The notes under the pieces were generated by a model. It saw only the letters and a program-made list of their open reading frames with translations. It had not been told where the DNA came from and did not search any database. A stretch of 64,000 nt of DNA, from positions 62,001-126,000 of the forward strand of contig NZ_JOCA01000009.1 in the NCBI RefSeq assembly GCF_000718785.1, written 5' to 3'. Within the stretch, counting starts at the first letter, position 1. The number at the start of each line of letters is the position of its first letter. The DNA comes from Streptomyces sp. NRRL WC-3626 (lineage in GTDB: Bacteria; Actinomycetota; Actinomycetes; Streptomycetales; Streptomycetaceae). Both the position numbers and the translations under genes were made by a program. Shown here piece by piece: positions 1 to 7,253 of this stretch.

Positions 1-1
1 C

Positions 2-358
2 GCTCTCACCCCGATCGAGCAGGACGAGGTTCCAACGGGCAAGCCGCTCGACGAGTTCCTGGGCACCATCGCCTGGCCCGGCTCGGTGACCGGCTGCGCC
101 CTGGCCGTGGAGCGGCTGATGCTGCCTCCGTCGGCCGAGGCCCAGGTCCCGAAGGACCTGGACGAGGCCGCGCTGACGAAGTGGGTGGCGCGGCACCCGG
201 AGCGCCAGGAGGTCCGGATGACGGTCGCGGTGCTGCGCGACGGAACCCGCGAGTCGGCGCTGCGGCTGCGTGAAAAGGACTCCCCCACGGAGGTCCTCAC
301 CGGCTCCGACCTGGTGCCGGGCCTGGCCCAGGCGCTCACCGCGACGTTCGAGGAGTAG
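2..358 (+). CDS. PPA1309 family protein, 5' end outside window
   Basis: This is the C-terminal 118 residues of a protein whose start lies before the window. The reading frame is open from base 2 to the TAG at 356-358. It resembles the conserved actinobacterial PPA1309 family, which has no established biochemical role. Visible landmarks are the segment GTIAWPGSVTGCALAVERL and an arginine-rich strand near the end. It runs towards the PDZ/Lon-like gene and the two stop codons are only 9 bases apart, so the transcripts converge. The same pairing is, from memory, common in Streptomyces. The family assignment rests on remembered motifs, not a search. Confidence 0.75.
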   Translation, partial: ALTPIEQDEVPTGKPLDEFLGTIAWPGSVTGCALAVERLMLPPSAEAQVPKDLDEAALTKWVARHPERQEVRMTVAVLRDGTRESALRLREKDSPTEVLTGSDLVPGLAQALTATFEE

Positions 359-367
359 CGAGGCCGG

Positions 368-1462
368 TCAGGACACCGCGCACTTCGGCAGGTCCGCGGT
401 GTCCCCGGAGCGGATATCCTCCAGGGCGCCCAGGGCGTCGTCGATGGTGTCCACCTTCACCAGGGTCAGCCCGTCGGGGGTGTCCTGGGCGGCGGACGCG
501 CAGTTGTCGGCGGGCGTGAGGAAGTACTGGGCGCCCTTGCTGCGCGCGCCGACGGTCTTCATCTCGATCCCGCCGATCGGCCCGACCTTGCCGTCGTCGT
601 CGATGGTGCCGGTGCCGGCGACGAACTTGCCGCCGGTGAGGCTGCCGGGGGTGAGCTTGTCGTAGATGCCGAGCGCGAACATCAGTCCCGCGCTCGGCCC
701 GCCGACGTCCGCCAGCTTGATGTCGATGCTGAACGGGAAGGTGTGGTCGGTCCCGGCGGAGATGCCGACGATCGCGCGCTTCTCGCCGCCGTCGTCGGAG
801 TCCGTGGTGGTGATCGTGACCTTCTCGGTCTTCGTCGGCTCCCGGTTCGCCTTCTCGGCGGCGGCCTGCTCCTTGGCCGGCACGATCGTGAAGACGACGT
901 CCTCGCCCGGCTTGTGCTCGGTGACCAGCTCGGCGACGTCGGCCGGCTCCTTCACCGTCTTGCCGTCGACGGTCTTGATCACGTCGCCCGCGTGCAGCCT
1001 GCCCTCGGACGGGGACCCCTTGACGACCGTGGCGACGATCACCCAGGACTTCACCGGGACGTCGAGCTGCTTCAGCGCCGCGACCTTGGCACTCTCCTGC
1101 GACTGGCTGAACTCCTCGGCGTTCTCCTGGGTGGACTGCTCCTCCGTCTTGCCGTCGGGATAGAGGGTCTCGTGCGGCACGACCTTGTTGTCGTGCGCGA
1201 GCCAGCCGTAGACGGCCTCGACGAGGTTCATCCGGTAGTCGGCGCCGGTGACCCGCACCGTGGTCATGTTGAGATGGCCGTCCGTCGGATAGGTCTTGCG
1301 CCCGTCGATCTGCAGCACCGGCTCGCCGTCGTGCTCGCCCAGCGTGTTCACCGTCGGGCCCGGCGACATCTCCGAGTAGGGCACCGGGAAGAACACTCCC
1401 GCACACAGGAGCGCGATCAGCATCAAGGTGGAGGCGAGCATCGTCGCGGTGCGGCGTGGCAT
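368..1462 (-). CDS. YlbL-type PDZ / Lon-like (S16) membrane-anchored protease
   Basis: Predicted 364-residue membrane-anchored serine protease acting outside the membrane. An N-terminal signal anchor covers about residues 8-28. A PDZ domain follows at about 120-190 (the GRLHAGDVIKTVDGKTV stretch). The C-terminal Lon-type proteolytic domain carries Ser257 in GGPSAG and Lys302 in GGIEMKTVGA, the expected Ser-Lys dyad, and it has no AAA ATPase. In the family this is the YlbL/Rv3194c group, whose substrates are poorly known. The ATG at 1462 gives a proper signal anchor, so I prefer it. A hairpin at 1501-1524 separates it from the small gene upstream. Confidence 0.9.
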   Translation of the reverse strand: MPRRTATMLASTLMLIALLCAGVFFPVPYSEMSPGPTVNTLGEHDGEPVLQIDGRKTYPTDGHLNMTTVRVTGADYRMNLVEAVYGWLAHDNKVVPHETLYPDGKTEEQSTQENAEEFSQSQESAKVAALKQLDVPVKSWVIVATVVKGSPSEGRLHAGDVIKTVDGKTVKEPADVAELVTEHKPGEDVVFTIVPAKEQAAAEKANREPTKTEKVTITTTDSDDGGEKRAIVGISAGTDHTFPFSIDIKLADVGGPSAGLMFALGIYDKLTPGSLTGGKFVAGTGTIDDDGKVGPIGGIEMKTVGARSKGAQYFLTPADNCASAAQDTPDGLTLVKVDTIDDALGALEDIRSGDTADLPKCAVS

Positions 1463-1500
1463 GTATCGACAGTACGGGACAGACCTGTCAGCACACCGTC

Positions 1501-1524
1501 AGGGCCGCCCGGACGGGCGGCCCT
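1501..1524. terminator. 10-bp perfect hairpin between minus-strand genes
   Basis: AGGGCCGCCC at 1501-1510 pairs perfectly with GGGCGGCCCT at 1515-1524 around a 4-base loop. It lies downstream of the 54-residue membrane protein and upstream of the PDZ protease, both on the minus strand, so it probably ends the first transcript. There is no clear T-tract, as is usual for Streptomyces terminators. Confidence 0.6.
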
Positions 1525-1562
1525 GCTCGCTCTGTACGCCGTGACCTGCTGTTCTACGGCTT

Positions 1563-1727
1563 TCAGCTACCTGAGCGCGGCTTTTCCATGGCCTCGCGGA
1601 AGCGGGCGTAACCGATGACCTCCGGGCCGTCGCCGCGCACCTTGCGCGTGCGATTGGCCCAACTGCCCCACAGCCCCGCTCCGATCGCGGCCACAAGCGG
1701 AATCAGCAACCAGGCAAGCGCTGCCAT
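1563..1727 (-). CDS. small single-pass membrane protein, 54 aa
   Basis: A short gene starting at the ATG at 1725-1727, preceded by the strong ribosome binding site GGGAGGTCGGC. The product begins MAALAWLLIPLVAAIGAGLW, one hydrophobic helix of about 20 residues. A short basic patch (NRTRK) and a polar C-terminal tail of about 30 residues follow (GYARFREAMEKPRSGS). The positive-inside rule suggests the tail is cytoplasmic. I recognise no named family. The site, hydrophobic pattern and codon use make it a credible real gene. Function unknown. Confidence 0.7.
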   Translation of the reverse strand: MAALAWLLIPLVAAIGAGLWGSWANRTRKVRGDGPEVIGYARFREAMEKPRSGS

Positions 1728-1897
1728 GCCGACCTCCCAACCCCATGAGCGTCCGCAACTGACTGATCAGCAGATTAACCATCCGCAGTGACAACGCTCA
1801 CGCCCGGGGTGGGGTTACGCAACCGGAGCCCTGGGCGCGCCTCAGCAGGCGCCGACCCGCCCTCCCGTCGCCCGACCACCACCCCCGAACGACGGCG

Positions 1898-2356
1898 CTA
1901 CGCGCCGACCCACTCCTCTGTGCCGTCCGAGAACCTCTGGTGCTTCCAGATCGGCACCTCGTGCTTGAGGTCGTCGATCAGCTTCCGGCAGGCCTCGAAG
2001 GCCTCCCCCCGGTGCGGACACGACACGCCGACGACGACCGCGAGGTCCCCGACCCTGAGGTCGCCCACACGGTGCACGGCGGCCAGCGCGCGGACGGGGT
2101 GATCGGCGGCGACCTTCTCGGCGATCCGCCGCATCCGGTCCTCGGCGCTGGGGTGGCACGAATAGCCGAGCTCGTCGACGTCGGCGCCCCCGTCGTGGTT
2201 GCGAACGGTCCCCACGAACAGCGCCGTCCCGCCCGCCGCGTCGTCGCCGACCGCGCGCAGCACCTCGTCCACGGACAGCGGTGTGTCGCGGATCGCGATC
2301 AGCTTGATCGGGTCCTGCGCGGCCTGCTCACCGGGGTGATCGTGCGTGGATGCCAT
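1898..2356 (-). CDS. moaE: Molybdopterin synthase catalytic subunit MoaE
   Basis: A 152-residue protein matching the large subunit of molybdopterin synthase. That enzyme transfers two sulfurs from the MoaD thiocarboxylate to cyclic pyranopterin monophosphate in molybdenum cofactor synthesis. Landmarks are GGTALFVGTVRNHDGG, the segment AVVVGVSCPHRGEAFEACR, and the conserved C-terminal PIWKHQ, which contains the active-site lysine region. I chose the ATG at 2356 (MASTHDHPGE) because longer in-frame starts add an unlikely Arg/Pro-rich stretch. No moaD is adjacent. MoeZ, which would activate the MoaD-type partner, lies at 33-34 kb in this window. Confidence 0.9.
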   Translation of the reverse strand: MASTHDHPGEQAAQDPIKLIAIRDTPLSVDEVLRAVGDDAAGGTALFVGTVRNHDGGADVDELGYSCHPSAEDRMRRIAEKVAADHPVRALAAVHRVGDLRVGDLAVVVGVSCPHRGEAFEACRKLIDDLKHEVPIWKHQRFSDGTEEWVGA

Positions 2357-2476
2357 GCCCCCATCGTGCCCCACCCCGGGGGCGACCCGGAACAGACCCG
2401 GCACACACGCGTGCGCGTCCGCCGGACGCCATGGGCGGTAGGGCGACCGGCACACGCGTGGTGCCGCCGTGGCGTC

Positions 2477-3589
2477 TCAGATGCGGCGGCGTGCCTTCCG
2501 GGCCCGGCGTACCACCGCCGCCGCGCCCAGCAGGGCGACCGTCGCTCCCGCGGCGCCCGCCGCCGTCGCGTCCTTGCGTCCCAGCCGCCGTCCGGCGACC
2601 GTGTGCCGGCCGGACACCTCCTCGAGGAGCTGGGCGAGCACCTCCTCGTTGGTGTGCGCGGGCCGCCACCCGGCGTCGTGCAGCCTGCTGCCGCTCACCA
2701 CCCAGGGGTACATCGTGTACGCCAGGTCCCCGGCCGGGGACGGGGTGAGCCCGATCCGGTGCAGGCGGGCCGCCGCGCCGAGCGCGACCGCCGACGGCAG
2801 CTCCATCCGCCGGATGCCGGTGAGCTCCTCGACCTCCTCCTGCTCGAGCCAGCCGTCGCAGCCGACGGCCAGCTCGCCGTCGGCCTTCTCCAGCACGGTG
2901 TACTCGAGGGCGCTGCACAGGTCGTCGACGTGGCAGAACTGCCACGCGGGCCGCGACCCGGCCACCACGAGCAGCCGGGGGGACTCGAAGTACCTGGTCA
3001 GCGCGGTGTCGGTGCCGCCGACCAGCAGGGCTGGGCGTACGACGGTGACATTGAGGCCGGGGTGTGCCCTGGGTGCCCGGCGCGCGAGGCGCTCGATCTC
3101 CAGGAGGTCTCCGACACCCGTGGCCTCCGCCGTGGCCCGCAGTTCCGCGTCCTCGGACAGCGGCAGCTCGTTGTCCGGCAGGGCCCCGTAGACCATCGTC
3201 GAGGTGCACAGCACCACGCGGTGCACCCCGGCGGCCGCGGCGGCCGTCAGCACCGTCTGGGTGCCCCGTACGTTGTAGGCCGTCCGGGCGGCCGCGTCGG
3301 TCTCAAGGTCGAGGTCGAGCGCGAGGTGGACCACGACGTCGGCCCCGCGCAGCTTGTCCGCGATCGCCGGATCCCGTACGTCCAGGATGTGCCAGCGCGC
3401 GTCGTCGCACTCGCCGCGCCGCTCGTCGATGGCGATGACCTGCTTGATCTCCTCCGAGGCGGCGAGCCGCGCGGTGAGCAGGGCGCCGACGCCGGAAGCG
3501 GCTCCGGTGACCGCGACGACGGGCCCGCGCGGGGCGGCACTGGTTGAGTTGTTTCGCGCTGCGCGAACCTGTGGATCTGGGGAACTCAC
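2477..3589 (-). CDS. NAD(P)-dependent SDR/epimerase-family protein
   Basis: A 370-residue extended short-chain dehydrogenase-type protein. The nucleotide-binding turn VTGAASGVGALLTARL lies near residue 25, followed by VIAIDERR and the aspartate-containing VLDVRDP typical of NAD-epimerase relatives. STMVYGAL corresponds to the catalytic Ser/Tyr region. The C-terminus ends in a hydrophobic stretch of about 20 residues (GAAGATVALLGAAAVV) and a basic tail, suggesting membrane association. The GTG at 3589 has GGAGACGCCCG just upstream, so I reject the longer upstream extension. It starts divergently from the zincin-like gene about 190 bases away. Substrate unknown. Confidence 0.8.
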   Translation of the reverse strand: MSSPDPQVRAARNNSTSAAPRGPVVAVTGAASGVGALLTARLAASEEIKQVIAIDERRGECDDARWHILDVRDPAIADKLRGADVVVHLALDLDLETDAAARTAYNVRGTQTVLTAAAAAGVHRVVLCTSTMVYGALPDNELPLSEDAELRATAEATGVGDLLEIERLARRAPRAHPGLNVTVVRPALLVGGTDTALTRYFESPRLLVVAGSRPAWQFCHVDDLCSALEYTVLEKADGELAVGCDGWLEQEEVEELTGIRRMELPSAVALGAAARLHRIGLTPSPAGDLAYTMYPWVVSGSRLHDAGWRPAHTNEEVLAQLLEEVSGRHTVAGRRLGRKDATAAGAAGATVALLGAAAVVRRARKARRRI

Positions 3590-3781
3590 CGGGCGTCTCC
3601 AGTGGTTGTCTTCAGTACGGGCGCAAGCGACGCGTACGTACCAGGTGGCATCCATCCTGCCGCAGGCGATCTGTCGGCGAAGCACCGAGGCCCGAACCGC
3701 TTCAGGTGTCTACGCTGGGTGGTGTTGTCGGGCAGCCGTGCCGCCGGAAAGAACCGGTGGCCCTACCAGCCGAGGAAACCC

Positions 3782-5221
3782 GTGAGTGACACCCCATTCG
3801 GATTCGGCCTTCCGCCGGAGGAGCCGGACGACGGCGACGAGGGCAAGAAGAAGGACCCGCAGAGCGGTGGTGGTCAGGGCCCGGCCAACCCGTTCGGCTT
3901 CGGCATGTCCGGAGCAGGAGGATTTGGCGGCCCGGGCGCGGACAATCCGTTCGCGGCGATGTTCGGGTCGCTGAACCCCACCGACCTGGGCGCGGCGTTC
4001 CAGCAGCTCGGCCAGATGCTCTCGTACGAGGGCGGGCCGGTGAACTGGGACATGGCCAAGCAGATCGCGCGGCAGACCGTCGCGCAGGGCACCGCGGACG
4101 GGTCGAAGGACGCGAGCGTCGGGGCCTCCGACCGCAAGGCCGTGGAGGAAGCGGTCCGTCTGGCCGATCTGTGGCTGGACGACGCGACCTCGCTGCCGTC
4201 GGGCGCCCACTCCTCCGTGGCCTGGAGCCGCGCGGAGTGGGTCGAGGCGACCCTGCCCGCCTGGCGCGAACTGGTCGACCCGGTCGCCGAGCGCGTCGGG
4301 AACGCGATGGGCGATGTCCTGCCGGAGGAGATGCAGGCCATGGCCGGCCCGCTGATCGGCATGATGCGCTCCATGGGCGGCGCCATGTTCGGCACGCAGA
4401 TCGGGCAGGCCGTCGGCGTTCTCGCCGGTGAGGTCGTCGGCTCGTCCGACATCGGCCTTCCGCTCGGTCCCGCCGGCAAGGCCGCGCTGCTGCCGCTGAA
4501 CATCGAGACGTTCGGCAAGGACCTGGGCGTCCCCCAGGAGGAGGTGCGGCTGTACATCGCCTTGCGCGAGGCCGCCCACCAGCGTCTTTTCGCCCACGTG
4601 CCGTGGCTGCGCTCGCATCTGTTCGGCGCCGTGGACGGCTACGCGCGCGGGATCAAGGTCGACACCGGCAAGCTCGAGGACGTCGTCGGGCAGTTCGACC
4701 CGCAGAACCCCGAGCAGCTGCAGGAGGCCCTTCAGCAAGGCATGTTCCAGCCGGAGGACACGCCGGAGCAGAAGGCGGCCCTGGCCCGTCTGGAGACGGC
4801 GCTGGCGCTCGTCGAGGGCTGGGTGGACGCGGTGGTGCACGCCGCCGCCAAGCCGCGGCTGTCGTCGGCGGACGCGCTGCGCGAGACGCTGCGCCGCCGC
4901 CGCGCCTCGGGCGGTCCGGCGGAGCAGACGTTCGCCACGCTGATCGGTCTGGAGCTGCGCCCGCGCCGGCTGCGCGACGCCTCGCGGCTGTGGGCGTCGC
5001 TCACCGACGCGCGCGGGGTCGACGGCCGGGACGCGCTGTGGGCGCACCCGGACATGCTGCCGACGGCGACCGACCTGGACGACCCGGACGGTTTCGTGCA
5101 CCGCGAGCAGATCGACTTCTCCGAGCTGGACAAGATGCTCGGCGAGGCCGCCGGCGGCACGCCCGACCTCAGGAAGAAGGACGACGGCGAGGACAAGAGC
5201 AAGGGCGACGACACCGAGTGA
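3782..5221 (+). CDS. DUF2342 / zincin_2-type predicted hydrolase
   Basis: A 479-residue cytoplasmic protein of the actinobacterial zinc-dependent metalloprotease (DUF2342) family, equivalent to Rv3195. The N-terminal 50 residues are Gly/Pro-rich with phenylalanine repeats (NPFGFGM). The conserved centre includes QIGQAVGVLAGEVVG and REAAHQRLF...HVPWL at about residues 260-280. I see no canonical HExxH; EAAHQRL sits where the family's metal site is expected, so catalysis is inferred from the family. The GTG at 3782 (VSDTPFGFGL) marks where family similarity begins. Its TGA overlaps the GTG of the Nudix gene, implying translational coupling. Confidence 0.8.
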   Translation: MSDTPFGFGLPPEEPDDGDEGKKKDPQSGGGQGPANPFGFGMSGAGGFGGPGADNPFAAMFGSLNPTDLGAAFQQLGQMLSYEGGPVNWDMAKQIARQTVAQGTADGSKDASVGASDRKAVEEAVRLADLWLDDATSLPSGAHSSVAWSRAEWVEATLPAWRELVDPVAERVGNAMGDVLPEEMQAMAGPLIGMMRSMGGAMFGTQIGQAVGVLAGEVVGSSDIGLPLGPAGKAALLPLNIETFGKDLGVPQEEVRLYIALREAAHQRLFAHVPWLRSHLFGAVDGYARGIKVDTGKLEDVVGQFDPQNPEQLQEALQQGMFQPEDTPEQKAALARLETALALVEGWVDAVVHAAAKPRLSSADALRETLRRRRASGGPAEQTFATLIGLELRPRRLRDASRLWASLTDARGVDGRDALWAHPDMLPTATDLDDPDGFVHREQIDFSELDKMLGEAAGGTPDLRKKDDGEDKSKGDDTE

Positions 5222-5739
5222 CCCTTCACGACGACGCGGTCCTCGTGCTCAAGCGGTACGAGGATCAGCCCGACCTGCGCCAGACCTATCTGGACCACCT
5301 CGCGGCGCATCCGGACGGCATGTGGAAGGCCTGTACGGACGGTCACATCACGGCGAGCGGCCTGGTGATCGACCCCGAGCGGGGCCGGGTGCTGCTGACC
5401 CTGCACCGGAAGCTGCGCATGTGGCTCCAGATGGGCGGGCACTGTGAGCCGGGCGACGTCTCGCTCGAGGCGGCGGCCCTGCGGGAGGCGACGGAGGAGT
5501 CCGGCATCACCGGACTGACGTTGGCGCCCGGGGGCCCGGTGCGGCTGGACCGTCATCACACGCCGTGTGCCTGGCACCTGGACGTCCAGTACGCGGCGCT
5601 GGCCCCCTCCGGGGCCACCGAGGCGATCAGCGAGGAGTCCCTCGACCTGCGCTGGTTCCCGTACGACGAGGTGGCGGACGTGGCCGACACCTCGGTCACC
5701 CGTCTGGTCGAAGCGACCCGGACGAGACTGGGCGTCTGA
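5218..5739 (+). CDS. Nudix hydrolase
   Basis: A 173-residue Nudix-fold hydrolase, which would cleave a nucleoside diphosphate linked to another moiety. The core REATEESGI of the Nudix box is intact, preceded by GGHCEPGDVSLEAAAL. The first half of the box deviates from the strict G-x5-E-x7-REUxEExGU spacing, as in some relatives that carry an HCxxGD motif. The start is the GTG at 5218, overlapping the TGA of the upstream metalloprotease-like gene (GTGA). A downstream 20-bp perfect hairpin ends the unit. Substrate cannot be read from the sequence. Confidence 0.88.
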   Translation: MTLHDDAVLVLKRYEDQPDLRQTYLDHLAAHPDGMWKACTDGHITASGLVIDPERGRVLLTLHRKLRMWLQMGGHCEPGDVSLEAAALREATEESGITGLTLAPGGPVRLDRHHTPCAWHLDVQYAALAPSGATEAISEESLDLRWFPYDEVADVADTSVTRLVEATRTRLGV

Positions 5740-5741
5740 GA

Positions 5742-5785
5742 CACGGGTAAGGGGCGGCCGCCATTGCGGCCGCCCCTTACCCGTG
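5742..5785. terminator. 20-bp perfect bidirectional hairpin
   Basis: A perfect 20-bp inverted repeat (left arm 5742-5761, right arm 5766-5785) with a 4-base CATT loop. It sits between the convergent Nudix gene and the AIM24 operon and is well placed to terminate both transcripts. Confidence 0.85.
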
Positions 5786-5788
5786 GAC

Positions 5789-6544
5789 TCAGCTCCAGAC
5801 GTTGCCCTGGTTCTGGCCGCGGGCCCCCTGTTGTCCCATGCCGTACTGGGCGGAGAGGCCGGAGCCGATCTGGGCGTTCTGCGGCGGCAGCAGCTCGCTG
5901 GGCTGCACCAGCGCGAAGCCGGTGCCCATGAAGCTGAGCTCCCAGCCCTCGCCGGTGCTGCCGCGGCGCCGCCACACCCCGGAGGAGTGGGTCTGCGCCT
6001 GCATCTGCACGCGCAGGGATGTGGACCAGGCGACGATCGCGTCCGCGTCGCAGTTGACGTACTTGTCCGGCGTCACCTGCATCAGCAGCGGCATACCGGA
6101 GGTCATCAGCGCGACCCTGCCCTGGCCGGTGATGTTGAGCTGGTACTTCCCGGAGCCGGAGATGCCGTACAGGCTGTCGACGGCGATGACCTCGTGGTGC
6201 AGTGAGGAGTCCATCGCGAGCACATAGCTGCTGTCGACCGTCAGCCCGTCCTGCTCCACCTCCATGACGTGGATGCGCTGGGCGAGGTTGGCGAGATAGA
6301 CGGTGCCCTGCCCGTGGCAGCGCATCAGGTCGAGTCCCTCACCGGTGTGCGCACGCGCGCGTGAGGCGCTGTTGCTCTGGTACTCGGCGTCGAACTCGAC
6401 GAGTCCCTGATAGGCGACCATGGCGCCCTTGCGGGCGAGGATGTCGTCGTGACCCTCCAGGGCGACACGGAGCATCTGCTGGTTCTGCAGACTCCAGCGG
6501 TCCTGGGACTGCTGGTCGTTGTACGCGAAAAGCGGGCTCTGCAT
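5789..6544 (-). CDS. AIM24 family protein (third gene of TerD/AIM24 operon)
   Basis: A 251-residue AIM24-family protein (single-stranded right-handed beta-helix, related to TRAP-like folds). It has the family features ILARKGAMVAYQGLVEF near the start, LANLAQRIHVMEVE, and GISGSGKYQLNITGQGRVALMTSG. There is no signal peptide or membrane helix. The C-terminal 20 residues are Gln/Gly/Asn-rich. It is the last gene of a three-gene unit and lies 17 bases after the preceding AIM24 gene. Biochemical function is unknown, although eukaryotic AIM24 is mitochondrial and affects membrane organisation. Confidence 0.85.
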   Translation of the reverse strand: MQSPLFAYNDQQSQDRWSLQNQQMLRVALEGHDDILARKGAMVAYQGLVEFDAEYQSNSASRARAHTGEGLDLMRCHGQGTVYLANLAQRIHVMEVEQDGLTVDSSYVLAMDSSLHHEVIAVDSLYGISGSGKYQLNITGQGRVALMTSGMPLLMQVTPDKYVNCDADAIVAWSTSLRVQMQAQTHSSGVWRRRGSTGEGWELSFMGTGFALVQPSELLPPQNAQIGSGLSAQYGMGQQGARGQNQGNVWS

Positions 6545-6561
6545 GGTGTGGTTGCTCCCCC

Positions 6562-7242
6562 TCAGCCCCGGACCCGGAGACGGTCGGTGCTGTCCTCACT
6601 GGGCTGGACGACGACGATGCCCTGGCCGGAGAAGGCCATCTGGTAGGCCTCCCCGCTGCCGCGGCCGATCAGCGACTGTGCCCGGAAGCTGCGCTTGCCC
6701 TTCACCTTGAGGTTCGGGGACCAGGCGACGAGGGCGTCCGGATCGACGTACGTCTCGTCGTCGCCTCCTCCGCAGTCGACGACGATCGGCTTGCCGCGCG
6801 AGGTCAGCGCGACCCAGCCCTGCCCGGAGATCTTGGTGTTCCACAGGCCCTGTCCGGCGAACTTCGCCAGGCCCTTGACCCGCTCCACGCCCCATGTGAG
6901 ATGGGCGTCGAAGGCGAGCAGATTGGTGGCGTTGACGGAGATGCCGTCGCCGTTGAGGTTGATCACGACGACGTTGGCGCCGTAGTCGGCGAGGTACAGC
7001 AGACCGTCGCCGGAGCACTTCATCAGGGGCGCGCCCTCACCGGTGAGCCAGTCCTTGGCGATCTGGCGCACGGCGGGCGGGTTGGGCTCGTACTGGACGA
7101 ACCCTTCGTAGGCGACCATCGACCCCACCCGCGCGAGGAGGTCGTTGCCGGTCTGCATGGCGACCTTCAGCATGTGATTGCCGTGGTTCTCCATGCGGGC
7201 GGTGACGGGTGCGGGAGCGAAGCCCGCGAGTGGCTGGTTCAT
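6562..7242 (-). CDS. AIM24 family protein (second gene of operon)
   Basis: A 226-residue paralogue of the flanking AIM24 proteins. It contains LLARVGSMVAYEGFVQYE, LYLADYGANVVVINL, and GQGLWNTKISGQGWVALTSRG. The C-terminal IVVVQPSE matches the end of the TerD-fusion AIM24 domain (FIVVQPYE). It follows the TerD-AIM24 gene by 11 bases and is almost certainly cotranscribed with it. Three different AIM24 domains in one operon suggest a hetero-oligomer; that is inference. No transmembrane segments are visible. Confidence 0.85.
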   Translation of the reverse strand: MNQPLAGFAPAPVTARMENHGNHMLKVAMQTGNDLLARVGSMVAYEGFVQYEPNPPAVRQIAKDWLTGEGAPLMKCSGDGLLYLADYGANVVVINLNGDGISVNATNLLAFDAHLTWGVERVKGLAKFAGQGLWNTKISGQGWVALTSRGKPIVVDCGGGDDETYVDPDALVAWSPNLKVKGKRSFRAQSLIGRGSGEAYQMAFSGQGIVVVQPSEDSTDRLRVRG

Positions 7243-7253
7243 GACGGGCTCCC

